Shown one piece after another: positions 1 through 7,623 of a DNA stretch of 39,701 nucleotides. Position numbers and translations under genes: made by a program. Below the pieces are notes generated by a model. It had not been told where the DNA came from. It did no database searches and saw nothing but the letters and a program-made list of their open reading frames with translations. This DNA is from a virus, in IMG/VR virus record IMGVR_UViG_3300036817_000169, positions 1-39,701 of that record. The stretch is one strand, 5' to 3'. Each line of letters begins with the position of its first letter. Positions within the stretch are counted from its first letter, which is position 1.

Positions 1-579
1 ATCAACCTGTGCGCCAACCAGGAGCAGGAGTTCTCCGCGCTGATCCCGCCGGAGCCGAACTGGGACCAGCTCTACCAGCAGAACCCGGCCCAGGCCCGGC
101 AGCTCGAACTGAACTACAAGCACGTCTACGGCACCCTCAACACCATCCGGCAGCGCCGCGCCGCCGCGCAGCAGGAGGCGATGAACGACCACGCCCAGCG
201 CACCGCTGGCTATGCGCGGGCCGAGTTCGACAAGTTCAAGAGCCGCAACAAGCTCACCGACCAAGCCTCGGTCGACAAGGCCTTGCAGTACATGCGCCGC
301 ACCGCCCAGGAGGCGGGCTTCTCCGACGACGAGATCGGCACCACCTACGACGAGCGCATGCTGTCGGTCCTGCACAAAGCCGCCAAGTACGACAACATGA
401 TGCGCAATAAGCCGTTGCCGACGCAGCCCGACAAAGGCGTGACGCTTCAGCCCGGTTCTGCGCCGCGCATCGGCAACGGCGCGGCGCGCAGCATGAACGA
501 CGCCCAGAAACGCCTCGCCTCCACCGGACGCGTCGATGACGCCGCCGACGTTATGAAACAGCTCCTGCGCCTGCGGTGA
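1..579 (+). CDS. Scaffold-like head assembly protein (5' end missing)
   Basis: The frame is open from the first base of the window, so only the C-terminal 192 residues are visible. The protein is hydrophilic, charged and probably mostly helical, with Gln/Ala/Arg-rich stretches (about residues 25-60) and a basic C-terminus ending in VMKQLLRLR. It lies directly upstream of the major capsid gene, which is where scaffold proteins of SU10- and P22-like phages are encoded. The scaffold role comes from position and composition, as no diagnostic motif is visible. A head-assembly protein of another kind is the main alternative. Confidence 0.6.
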   Translation: MNLCANQEQEFSALIPPEPNWDQLYQQNPAQARQLELNYKHVYGTLNTIRQRRAAAQQEAMNDHAQRTAGYARAEFDKFKSRNKLTDQASVDKALQYMRRTAQEAGFSDDEIGTTYDERMLSVLHKAAKYDNMMRNKPLPTQPDKGVTLQPGSAPRIGNGAARSMNDAQKRLASTGRVDDAADVMKQLLRLR

Positions 580-611
580 GCCAATAAATCCGGGTCAACC
601 GGAGCTGACTG

Positions 612-679
612 TCTGGCATAGCCAGAGACCCACAGTCTCGCCGTTCGGGCGAGAGACCCAATCCAGCGCCTTTGCTGGA
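612..679 (+). promoter_or_regulatory. Three tandem hairpins in the capsid gene leader
   Basis: Three perfect short inverted repeats follow one another in the 130-nt gap before the capsid gene: TCTGGC/GCCAGA at 612-617/621-626, TCTCGCC/GGCGAGA at 636-642/648-654, and TCCAGC/GCTGGA at 662-667/674-679. None is followed by a T-run, so they do not look like ordinary intrinsic terminators. They could stabilise the capsid mRNA, mark an RNA processing site, or reduce read-through from the scaffold gene. Confidence 0.55.
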
Positions 680-711
680 GACAATCCCTCTTGCCCGAAA
701 GGACGACTGCC

Positions 712-1695
712 GTGCCGCAGGTCACCAACGCTTTCACCACCTACAACGCAACCGCGAATAGAGAAGACCTCAGCAACGCCATCTACAACATCGATCCCTT
801 CGACACGCCCGTGATGAGCGCGTCGCGGCGAAGGAACGTGAAGAACCGTATCTTCGACTGGCAGACTGAGTTCCTGCCGTTGGTTAATCTTGCCAATGCT
901 CAGGTCGAAGGGTTTCAGCTCGCCAACGGTCCCAGCCAGCCCACCATCCGCCGCAACAACTGCACCCAGATCAGCGAGCGCGACGCGACCGTGTCTGGCT
1001 CGCAGGAGGAGAGCGATGCGGCGGGCAAGGGCTCGGAAATGGCCCACCAGATGGCGCTGGCGGCCAAGGTCCTGAAGTCCGACATGGAGAGCATCCTCTG
1101 CTCTCGCCAACCCAGGAACGACGGCAACGACACCGGCAGCGGCACCGCCCGCACCACCGAAGCGATCTCTCACTGGCTGGGCCGCGCGGTCGACAAGTAC
1201 AACAACGTCGCCGCAGCGATTGCGCCCGGCACCTCGGTCACCGGCCTGCCGGTCGCCTCGACCGATCCCTTCCCCGTGCCGGGAACGCCGACCACCATCA
1301 CCGAAGCCATCCTCGGCGACGCGATGCAGCAGGCCTACCAGAACGGCGGCTCGCCCTCGATGTGGATCGTGCCGCCGGGACCGAAGCGGACGATCAGCTC
1401 GTTCGTCGGCCGCTCGACCACCCAGGTCCTGGTCGGCAAGACCGAAGTGGTCTCGACGATCGATGTGATTGCGACGGATTTCGGCCGCATCAAGGTCGCG
1501 CCGTCACGCTGGCTGCCGGTCGATGTAGGTCTGCTTATAGATCCAGACTATATCGCGGTGGCGTTCTTCAGAGCATTCCGACAGTTTTTGATGGCTCGTG
1601 TCGGCGATGCCGAAACTAGAATGATAGTCTGTGAGTGGGGCTGCGAGATGCGCAACCCGTTAGCCCATGTATTGTTCAACGGTATACAGAAGTGA
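712..1695 (+). CDS. Major capsid protein, SU10-like (DUF5309 type)
   Basis: This 327-residue protein forms the icosahedral head shell. The N-terminal signature TTYNATANREDLSNAIYNID with a following DTPVMS matches the opening of the SU10-like major capsid family (DUF5309), and the length is typical. I chose GTG 712 because AAAGGA lies about 8 nt upstream; TTG 691 in the same frame has no Shine-Dalgarno sequence. The gene follows the scaffold-like gene, as expected for a head module. The last 50 or so codons (from about 1540) use AT-ending and rare codons such as ATA, AGA, TTA and GTA, unlike the body of the gene, and this stretch abuts a homing-type endonuclease gene. Confidence 0.9.
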   Translation: MPQVTNAFTTYNATANREDLSNAIYNIDPFDTPVMSASRRRNVKNRIFDWQTEFLPLVNLANAQVEGFQLANGPSQPTIRRNNCTQISERDATVSGSQEESDAAGKGSEMAHQMALAAKVLKSDMESILCSRQPRNDGNDTGSGTARTTEAISHWLGRAVDKYNNVAAAIAPGTSVTGLPVASTDPFPVPGTPTTITEAILGDAMQQAYQNGGSPSMWIVPPGPKRTISSFVGRSTTQVLVGKTEVVSTIDVIATDFGRIKVAPSRWLPVDVGLLIDPDYIAVAFFRAFRQFLMARVGDAETRMIVCEWGCEMRNPLAHVLFNGIQK

Positions 1696-1698
1696 GCT

Positions 1699-2205
1699 AT
1701 GACTAAACCTAAGAATGACTTGACAGCGGAGGCGGTGCGCCGCCTTTTCATCTATGACCCATATTCTGGGCTCTTGCAATACCGGGAGCGCGGGCCTCGC
1801 CGTCCACGCGGTTGGTTTGCGGGGGCGAAGGAGCCGAAGAGTGGTTATCTGCGCGTTCAAGTCGGTCTTAGGAAATACCTCGTCGCGCGGCTCGCATGGC
1901 TGTGGATGACCGGCCGTTGGCCGAAGGACGATGTCGACCATATCGACCTCGACCGGACCAACAACCGCTGGGCGAACCTGCGCGATGCGACGCGCGCGCA
2001 AAACGTCGTCAATAGCGGAAAGCGGGCGACCAATAAGTCTGGCTACAAGGGCGTCACGCTCCGGCGCGGGCAGTGGCGAGCGACGATCAGCAGCGGAGGG
2101 AAGTGCGTCCATCTCGGTTACTTCCCGACGCCTGAGGAAGCCTCAGCAGCTTATGAGGCGGCGGCCAAGGAAGCCTTCGGCGACTTCTACCGGAGGCTTC
2201 ATTGA
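1699..2205 (+). CDS. HNH endonuclease with AP2 domain (homing type)
   Basis: A 168-residue protein built like free-standing phage homing endonucleases. The HNH core is visible around residues 78-105 (VDHIDLDRTNN, His81, then NLRDAT and N), followed by an AP2 DNA-binding domain at about 114-165 (SGYKGVTLR, then WRATI, then LGYFPTPEEASAAY). Such proteins cut DNA lacking the element and spread by repair. It starts 4 nt after the capsid stop codon and ends overlapping the next start. It is therefore inserted between two genes of the head module without breaking either. The codon use is less GC-biased than the neighbours. Confidence 0.9.
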   Translation: MTKPKNDLTAEAVRRLFIYDPYSGLLQYRERGPRRPRGWFAGAKEPKSGYLRVQVGLRKYLVARLAWLWMTGRWPKDDVDHIDLDRTNNRWANLRDATRAQNVVNSGKRATNKSGYKGVTLRRGQWRATISSGGKCVHLGYFPTPEEASAAYEAAAKEAFGDFYRRLH

Positions 2206-2501
2206 CGGAGCGCCAGCGCATCTATCGTGATCGCGACGGCGTCAGGCGCATCCTGCACTGGAACGACGAAGACCCCGATCAGGTCACCGTTCAGACCCAG
2301 CAGGACATCGAGCCGGTCCTCGCCAGCGTCGCCCGCGACCGCCAGATCATGGCGAACAACGGTCCCAACCGATTATTGGCCCGCCTGCCGGTCGAAGTCT
2401 ACGAGCGCGCTTGCCTTGAGCAGTGGGGCGAGGACGACTGGGCGCGCTATCTCAATTCAAGCGAATGCGAACCGTTCAGAATTTGGCGCGGGAATGTCTA
2501 A
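2202..2501 (+). CDS. Conserved small phage protein of the head module
   Basis: A 99-residue acidic protein starting at TTG 2202, which overlaps the stop codon of the HNH gene; GGAGG at 2192-2196 supports this start. It contains many Trp, Asp and Arg residues (HWNDEDPDQ near the N-terminus, WGEDDWARYL and FRIWRG near the C-terminus). I recall proteins of this shape next to capsid genes in other podovirus-like genomes, but know of no function. A head-completion or decoration role would fit the position; this is inference. Confidence 0.7.
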   Translation: MTERQRIYRDRDGVRRILHWNDEDPDQVTVQTQQDIEPVLASVARDRQIMANNGPNRLLARLPVEVYERACLEQWGEDDWARYLNSSECEPFRIWRGNV

Positions 2502-2513
2502 CAGGAGGTTGAA

Positions 2514-2786
2514 ATGAGGTTTGGCAAGAACAACAACGGCGGCAACGGCGGCTTCGGCTCCGACAATCTGCCGACGAAGAAATCCGCCCCCGGCAGCACC
2601 AACGGCGGTCGGCTCGCCGGGCCGTCGCCGGGCCGCTTCGGCGGCAATGGCGGCAACGGCAACGGCAACGGCAAGGACGGCGGCATCGGCGGCGGCGCTG
2701 GCCGGGCCGCCCCAACCATGCGCGGCATCCCCAAGGACGACCACGACCGAATGCTCGAACGCTGCCTCGGCAAGCCTCAGCGTTGA
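2514..2786 (+). CDS. Gly/Asn-rich small protein
   Basis: A 90-residue protein with a very good ribosome site (AGGAGG about 8 nt before ATG 2514). The middle third is Gly/Asn repeats of the GGNGGNGNGNG kind. A more ordinary C-terminus (HDRMLERCLGK) follows. The low-complexity body suggests a flexible linker-like structural protein. Function unknown. It is co-directional with the head genes and probably co-transcribed with them. Confidence 0.65.
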   Translation: MRFGKNNNGGNGGFGSDNLPTKKSAPGSTNGGRLAGPSPGRFGGNGGNGNGNGKDGGIGGGAGRAAPTMRGIPKDDHDRMLERCLGKPQR

Positions 2787-2866
2787 GCCCCGTCACATCC
2801 CCTTCACCCTGAAGGCCAAGGACAACCAAGCCCGCCAATTCCGGCGGCACATGAGGAGCGCACCCA

Positions 2867-3466
2867 ATGCCGCAAACCTATCTTGTCGTCGTCGAGCCGA
2901 TCACGGCGGGCTGGCCCCCGCCCCAGGTGATGCCGCCGATCTACTACCCGCCGCCGGGTGGGGGTGGTGGGATGCCGCCGACCTGGGGCGGTGGCGGCCA
3001 ACCCTATCCGCCTGGGAGCGGCGGTGGCGGCGGGCCTGGGCAGCCGCCCTATCCCTCGCACCCGATCCCTCCAGGCGTGTGGCCGCAGCCTCCTGGCGGC
3101 GGCGGTCAGCCCCCGACCTGGGGCGGTGGCGGTCAACCTCATCCGCCGGGCGGCGGCGGCGGCCCCGGTTGGGCGCCGCATCCTGAGCACCCGATCCCTC
3201 CCGGCATTTGGGGCGGAGCGCCGGGTGGCGGAGGTCAGCCTCCTGGCATCTGGGGCGGCGGCAATCAACCCGGCACCATGCCCCCGATCTATATGCCGGG
3301 CGGCGGCACTGTGATGCCGCCAATGGATCCGGGCGGCGAACCGACGCATCCAATCGAAATCCCGCCCGGCTCATGGGTCATGCCGCCGCACCCTGACCAA
3401 GGTCTGCCCGACAGCGGCAACACGCCGAACAATGAGCTGCCGGAGACGCCGGAGCCGAAGGAGTAA
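2867..3466 (+). CDS. Pro/Gly-rich repeat protein
   Basis: A 199-residue protein preceded by GAGGAG. After a short ordinary N-terminus (MPQTYLVVVEPI) it consists of imperfect Pro/Gly repeats of about 12-20 residues (units such as GGGGQPPTWGGGG and HPIPPGIWGG), and ends in an acidic tail. The opposite-strand frame is open for most of this length, a by-product of the GC-rich repeats. Likely an extended virion surface or linker protein; no enzymatic motif is visible. Its stop codon overlaps the next start (TAATG). Confidence 0.7.
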   Translation: MPQTYLVVVEPITAGWPPPQVMPPIYYPPPGGGGGMPPTWGGGGQPYPPGSGGGGGPGQPPYPSHPIPPGVWPQPPGGGGQPPTWGGGGQPHPPGGGGGPGWAPHPEHPIPPGIWGGAPGGGGQPPGIWGGGNQPGTMPPIYMPGGGTVMPPMDPGGEPTHPIEIPPGSWVMPPHPDQGLPDSGNTPNNELPETPEPKE

Positions 3467-3729
3467 TGACGACCATGCCGCAGAGCCGGGCCATCTCCCT
3501 GCCTTGGCTCTGCGGCGCCCTCCTGCTTTCAAGCTGCACGATTGAAGGCAGGTTTCTAACGCCGCGTGAAATCATCGCGCCGCCAGGAGCCACCGTGGTC
3601 GAGGAACCGAACGGTACCGAGGTCATCGAGCCGCCCAAGGTTGAGGCGATGTGCCAAGCCCGCGCGCGCTTCTTCAGAGGAACCGTGCAGGTTCCGTGCG
3701 TCGATATTGCAAGGACGGTAGCGCCATGA
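3466..3729 (+). CDS. Small predicted lipoprotein
   Basis: An 87-residue protein with an N-terminal hydrophobic stretch ending in a lipobox (LLLSSC, Cys about residue 24), so it is predicted to be exported and lipidated. The mature part is short and has two further Cys residues. The start overlaps the preceding stop codon and the end overlaps the next gene (ATGA), indicating translational coupling. Phage lipoproteins can act in superinfection exclusion or as outer-membrane spanins. The Pro-containing mature part does not clearly match the Rz1 pattern, so the role is open. Confidence 0.65.
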   Translation: MTTMPQSRAISLPWLCGALLLSSCTIEGRFLTPREIIAPPGATVVEEPNGTEVIEPPKVEAMCQARARFFRGTVQVPCVDIARTVAP

Positions 3730-3899
3730 GCCCGATCGGCATCGTTTTACTCGTCGTCCTCGTTCTCATCCTGCTTGGCGGCGTCGGCGGATCCTATGCG
3801 CCGTGGGGCTACGGCTATGGCTTAGGCAATGGCAGCATCGGCCTCGTCGGCGTCCTGCTCATCATCCTCATCATCCTCGTCTTCACGGGGCGCATCTAA
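3726..3899 (+). CDS. DUF3309 family small membrane protein
   Basis: A 57-residue protein with two hydrophobic segments (residues about 4-20 and 40-55) around a Gly/Tyr/Trp-rich turn (YAPWGYGYGLG). This is the pattern of the DUF3309 family of tiny membrane proteins, which are common in alphaproteobacteria and their phages and have no known function. I chose ATG 3726, which forms an ATGA overlap with the lipoprotein stop, rather than the longer upstream extension. Together with the lipoprotein it forms a small envelope pair inside the structural operon. Confidence 0.75.
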   Translation: MSPIGIVLLVVLVLILLGGVGGSYAPWGYGYGLGNGSIGLVGVLLIILIILVFTGRI

Positions 3900-3913
3900 A
3901 CGGAGTTGGATCG

Positions 3914-4102
3914 ATGGCGAAATACAAGCGCGGCTTCACCGCCAAGGAGCAGCATCCGTCTGACGAACGGCCGCCGAAGCTTAAGGGTCGGGTGGCGAAT
4001 GAGTTCAAGCCGGATGCGGCGCGCGGCTCGACCATGCCGCCGCCGACGACCGACACGCAGGAGCCGCGTCTGTCGAGGAGGCTCGGCAAGAGCAGGCGAT
4101 GA
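3914..4102 (+). CDS. Small basic hypothetical protein
   Basis: A 62-residue Lys/Arg/Pro-rich protein (MAKYKRGFTAKEQ at the start, RLSRRLGKSRR at the end), with GGAG 12 nt upstream of ATG 3914. It looks disordered and could bind nucleic acid. No family recognised. The end overlaps the following HNH gene by 4 nt. Confidence 0.55.
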   Translation: MAKYKRGFTAKEQHPSDERPPKLKGRVANEFKPDAARGSTMPPPTTDTQEPRLSRRLGKSRR

Positions 4103-4554
4103 CCGACCTTAGCGATCTCGTCATGGAGCGATTTGGCGACCGAATTTCGCCGGAGCCAAATAGCGGCTGCTGGTTGTGGACGGGAGCCGCTCAAGGAAAG
4201 AGGAATGCCGCTCTATACGCCAAGGCTCGCTACGACGGCGAGACCGTAACGATGAACGCCGTCATCAGGAAGCTGAAGGGGCTCACTGGGCAGGATATGC
4301 GGCACCGCTGCGGCGTCAGTTTGTGCGTCAACCCAGCCCATCTGACGGACGGAACACGTTCGCAGAACATGATGGATATGTCTCCCGAAGTACGTTCGGA
4401 GAAGTCTCGCAAATCAAATTTGCTGATGACGTCTGAAGAACGCTCGGAGCGCGGGAAGAAGGCGGCTGCGGCTCGTTACGCGACAATGACACCTGAGCAG
4501 AGAAGTGAATGCATCCGCAGGGCGTGGGTCGCTCGCCGCGCGGGGAGACATTGA
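4099..4554 (+). CDS. HNH endonuclease (homing type)
   Basis: A 151-residue protein with an N-terminal SGCWLWTG motif and an HNH-like core (MRHRCGVSLCVNPAHL followed by N and M residues, about residues 70-100), the layout of free-standing phage HNH endonucleases. Its C-terminal third is charged and helical (SEERSERGKKAAAARY and a similar repeat), probably DNA-binding. It sits between a small gene and the adaptor gene with an ATGA overlap in front. Its N-terminus, MTDLSDL, resembles that of the adaptor (MTDFADL), so it may have copied a nearby translation start. That resemblance is short and could be chance. Confidence 0.8.
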   Translation: MTDLSDLVMERFGDRISPEPNSGCWLWTGAAQGKRNAALYAKARYDGETVTMNAVIRKLKGLTGQDMRHRCGVSLCVNPAHLTDGTRSQNMMDMSPEVRSEKSRKSNLLMTSEERSERGKKAAAARYATMTPEQRSECIRRAWVARRAGRH

Positions 4555-5181
4555 ATGACGGATTTTGCTGACCTCAAGCTCTCGGTTGCGGAATGGTCGA
4601 ACCGAACTGATTGGCCCGACGCGCTTGTCACCAGTTTTATCAGGATGGGGGAGGCGAAGTTCAATTCGGAACTGCGCGTGGCGCAGATGATCGAATTCGA
4701 CACCGGGCTCATCACGTCGCGCTGTGCGCAATTGCCAGACGATTGGTTGGCGATGGACATGGTGCGCGTCGCCAACGCGACCGGCGCCGATGGTTTTCTG
4801 CCCGCGCGCTACAAATCGAGGGACGAATTTTTCACCCTCACTGATCAGAACAGTTGGATGTACTACACGCTCGTCGGCACCACGATGTATTTCGGCGGTA
4901 CGCCGGAGCCGGTCGATGGGACCGAGTACTGGCTCTCGTACTACGGCGAGGTGCCGGTCCTTTCCGACACCCAGCAGTCGTGGATTTATACGAAGTACCC
5001 GCAATTGTACCTGTGGGCCGCCTTGTCGCACGCCGCCCTGCACGCCGTTGGCGAGGAGCAGAACGCCGCCAATTTCAAGCAGCTCGCCGAGGACATGATC
5101 CAGAAGCTGAACGCCGCGCACCTGGGAGCGAAGGCAAGCGGCAGTCGCGTCACCATGCCGCGCCACAGGAGCTTCGGGTGA
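4555..5181 (+). CDS. Phage head-tail adaptor protein (P22 gp4-like)
   Basis: A 208-residue protein beginning immediately after the HNH stop codon. The pattern of a helical N-terminus (WPDALVTSFIRMGEAKFNSELR), a middle beta-rich part, and a later YPQLYLWAALSHAALHAVGEE helix corresponds to the adaptor family that binds the bottom of the portal ring and starts the tail in P22- and SU10-like podoviruses. The position after capsid and before the tail proteins agrees. The assignment comes from recalled family pattern and gene order. Confidence 0.75.
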   Translation: MTDFADLKLSVAEWSNRTDWPDALVTSFIRMGEAKFNSELRVAQMIEFDTGLITSRCAQLPDDWLAMDMVRVANATGADGFLPARYKSRDEFFTLTDQNSWMYYTLVGTTMYFGGTPEPVDGTEYWLSYYGEVPVLSDTQQSWIYTKYPQLYLWAALSHAALHAVGEEQNAANFKQLAEDMIQKLNAAHLGAKASGSRVTMPRHRSFG

Positions 5182-5396
5182 CCTTTACCTGGAACCCAGA
5201 CCCGTGCGTTGGCGTCGCTGGCTGGACCGGCCAGACGGTCTGCACGCGCCCTTACGACGTTGGGTCCTATGGGGCTGGCCCTTACGGGCGCTGCGCCATC
5301 ATCGGCAATGCGCTGTGGACGCAGGAGATGGCCTGCGCGCCGTTCTCGGCTCAGGCGCCCGCTGCGCCCAAGCCCTGGAGGCGTCGGCGTGCCTAA
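5178..5396 (+). CDS. Small conserved phage tail-region protein
   Basis: A 72-residue protein starting at GTG 5178, which overlaps the adaptor stop codon (GTGA). It is rich in Trp, Gly, Pro and Cys ([19 protein letters not shown], ending near PKPWRRRRA). I recall similar tiny proteins in the same position in other podovirus-like genomes; no function is known. It overlaps the tail fibre start by 8 nt. Confidence 0.6.
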   Translation: MTFTWNPDPCVGVAGWTGQTVCTRPYDVGSYGAGPYGRCAIIGNALWTQEMACAPFSAQAPAAPKPWRRRRA

Positions 5397-6780
5397 TCTT
5401 ACGCCCAACTATGGTCTGACGAAACCGGACCCCGGCGCCTCGAATGACCAATGGGGTGACCTCCTCAACGGCGACCTCGACATCATCGACGGCCAGCTGA
5501 AGATCGCCACCGACGGCGCGACCGGGCCGCAGGGACCGCAGGGGCCGCCCGGCGCCCCAGGCGCACAGGGACCGCAGGGCGACATCGGGCCGACAGGACC
5601 GGCGGGCCTGCCCGGCACAGACGGCGCGATGGGTCCCATGGGGCCAGCGGGCGCCGATAGCACGGTCCCCGGACCGCAGGGGCCGCAGGGCGACACCGGG
5701 CCGCAGGGACCGACCGGGGCGACAGGACCCCAAGGCCCTGGCATCGCCGAAGCGCCCACCGATGGGCAGCTCTACGGGCGTAAGAGCGCCGCGTGGTCGG
5801 TCGTCTCCGCTGGCGGGCCGTACCTGCCTTTGAGCGGCGGGACGATGACCGGCCTGATGTCGTTGTCGGACAATGCCACGGCGAGCCTGAACCCGGTGCC
5901 GCTGCAACAATTGCAAGCGGGCTATTTGCCCCTGGCGGGCGGGACGCTGACCGGAACGTTGATCGTCGCGCCCGCTTCCGGCGACGCGCCGCTCAGGCTC
6001 AATAAAGCTGCTTCTGGCGCTAGCAGTTTCATTTATGGCCAAACCGCAGGCGTCACCCGATGGCAGATGGTGGTTGGTAATTCTGGCGCAGAAAGCGGGT
6101 CCAACGCCGGGTCCGACTTCACCCTCAAACGCTACAGTGACGCCGGGGTGAGCATTGATACGCCGCTTTCCATCAGCCGCGCCAGCGGGTTGGCGACATT
6201 CACCGGGCAGATCACAACCAATGGGATTGCGACCAGCGGTACGTCCAGTGTCGTCTCGGGCGGTAATCTGCAATGTACGGGCGATCTGCACGTCGGATCA
6301 CTCATCTACGGCGCAGGATCGAGCGGCGCTTTCACCGTCAACACCTTTACTTGCACCTATGGCGCGACCATCGGTCCAGACCTGAACTGTACCGGTAACG
6401 CCTACAAACCGGGCGGCGGAACATGGGGGACCAGTTCCGACGCCCGTATCAAGACCGTGACCGGCGACTACGAGCTTGGACTTGAGAGCGTCATGCAAGT
6501 TCAGCCGGTGCGCTACACTTACAAGGGCAATGATACGCCGACTGAAGGCGAGCCGTCGCCCCACGCCCATGTCGCCGCCAATCAAACCGAGTTTGTCGGC
6601 GTCATCGCGCAGGATATCGAAAGCGTGTTTCCTGACATGGTCAGCGAGAGCGAGGGTTTCATCGACGGTGAAGCGGTCGGCGATCTCAAAAGCGTGGATG
6701 CGTCCGAATTGATCTGGGCTTTGGTCAACGCCGTGAAAACGCTCGTTGCGCGGATCGAGGCATTGGAGGCAGGCCGATGA
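5389..6780 (+). CDS. Tail fibre with collagen-like repeats and S74 chaperone
   Basis: A 463-residue receptor-binding protein candidate. GTG 5389 is chosen because GGAGG lies at 5377-5381 and because [20 protein letters not shown] then stands at the very N-terminus, like the next tail gene. Residues about 45-120 are Gly-X-Y collagen-like triplets, then come beta-rich repeats containing [10 protein letters not shown] and [10 protein letters not shown]. The C-terminus from about residue 345 is a Peptidase_S74 intramolecular chaperone (SSDARIK, later [15 protein letters not shown], and a final coiled coil). In this family the domain trimerises the fibre and cleaves itself off just before the Ser-Asp. 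The longer upstream frame is a shadow of the preceding gene. Confidence 0.88.
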   Translation: MPNLTPNYGLTKPDPGASNDQWGDLLNGDLDIIDGQLKIATDGATGPQGPQGPPGAPGAQGPQGDIGPTGPAGLPGTDGAMGPMGPAGADSTVPGPQGPQGDTGPQGPTGATGPQGPGIAEAPTDGQLYGRKSAAWSVVSAGGPYLPLSGGTMTGLMSLSDNATASLNPVPLQQLQAGYLPLAGGTLTGTLIVAPASGDAPLRLNKAASGASSFIYGQTAGVTRWQMVVGNSGAESGSNAGSDFTLKRYSDAGVSIDTPLSISRASGLATFTGQITTNGIATSGTSSVVSGGNLQCTGDLHVGSLIYGAGSSGAFTVNTFTCTYGATIGPDLNCTGNAYKPGGGTWGTSSDARIKTVTGDYELGLESVMQVQPVRYTYKGNDTPTEGEPSPHAHVAANQTEFVGVIAQDIESVFPDMVSESEGFIDGEAVGDLKSVDASELIWALVNAVKTLVARIEALEAGR

Positions 6781-6807
6781 TGACTTTCTCCGTGGGTGCG
6801 AGGGGAC

Positions 6808-7623
6808 ATGTGCGCTGACACTCTCACCACTAACTTCGCCTGGGTCAAACCGGAGGTCGGCTCGTCGCAGGACACCTGGGGGACCAAGGTCAACTCCGAC
6901 CTCGACGGCATCGACAACATGATGCGGCAGGCGATGCCGATCGGATCGAGCGTCGACTATTGGGGAACGACGGCGCCGACCAACTGGCTGTTCTGCGACG
7001 GCACGGTTTACCAGATCTCCACCTATCCGCTGCTCGGCGCGCTGCTCGGCAACAAGTACGGCGGCGACGGCACGACCACCTTCGCCGTTCCCAATGTCGG
7101 CGGCGCAGCCACCATCGGGGCCAACGCCACCTACGCGCTCGGCGCGACTGGCGGTGAGGCGACGCACGTCCTGATCACGGCCGAGATGCCCTCGCATGTC
7201 CACGGGGTCAACGATCCCACCCACTACCATGGGGTCAACGATGGTAGCCACTATCATGGCATTAGCGATCCTACCCATAACCATAGCCAGTCGCCGCATG
7301 GCCATGGCGCCTCGCAGGACGCTCACAATCATACGATCGGCGGCACCCTGCCATCGCCGGGCGCGGGAGCGCAGTCGGGCAGCGGCGCCGCAGTCGGAAC
7401 AGGCACGACCTCATCCGCGCAGCCGAATGTCTACATCCAGACGCAAAACGCCAACATCAATGCAGCGGCGACCGGCATCACTCAAACCCAGTATTCTCAG
7501 ACCGGCATCACGATAGCCTACGCCGGGACCGGCATCACTCAGACTAATAGCGCCGGATCGGACGGAGCGCACAACAACATGCCGCCGTATATCGCCTGCA
7601 ACAAGATCATCAGGGCCGCCTAA
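6808..7623 (+). CDS. His-rich tail collar protein
   Basis: A 271-residue protein with an N-terminal docking segment ([20 protein letters not shown]) paralogous to that of the preceding fibre, and a phage tail collar domain at about residues 45-100 ([16 protein letters not shown], then PNVGG). From about residue 130 it has closely spaced HxH motifs (HYHG, HYHG, HNHS, HGHG, HNHT), and it ends in collar-like [16 protein letters not shown]. HxH motifs bind iron in some tail tips, so metal-stabilised trimerisation is plausible. ATG 6808 is favoured on homology of the N-terminus; GTG 6796 is possible, and the AGGGG before 6808 is very close. Confidence 0.82.
   Translation: MCADTLTTNFAWVKPEVGSSQDTWGTKVNSDLDGIDNMMRQAMPIGSSVDYWGTTAPTNWLFCDGTVYQISTYPLLGALLGNKYGGDGTTTFAVPNVGGAATIGANATYALGATGGEATHVLITAEMPSHVHGVNDPTHYHGVNDGSHYHGISDPTHNHSQSPHGHGASQDAHNHTIGGTLPSPGAGAQSGSGAAVGTGTTSSAQPNVYIQTQNANINAAATGITQTQYSQTGITIAYAGTGITQTNSAGSDGAHNNMPPYIACNKIIRAA

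Noticed and set aside
4099-4590. HNH gene as a duplicated adaptor start
   Set aside because: The MTDLSDL/MTDFADL similarity covers only seven residues and is too short to support duplication.
5524-5745. Tandem repeats that might be a CRISPR array
   Set aside because: The repeats are 9-nt Gly-X-Y codon repeats of a collagen-like region; no spacer pattern. No CRISPR array was seen anywhere in the window.
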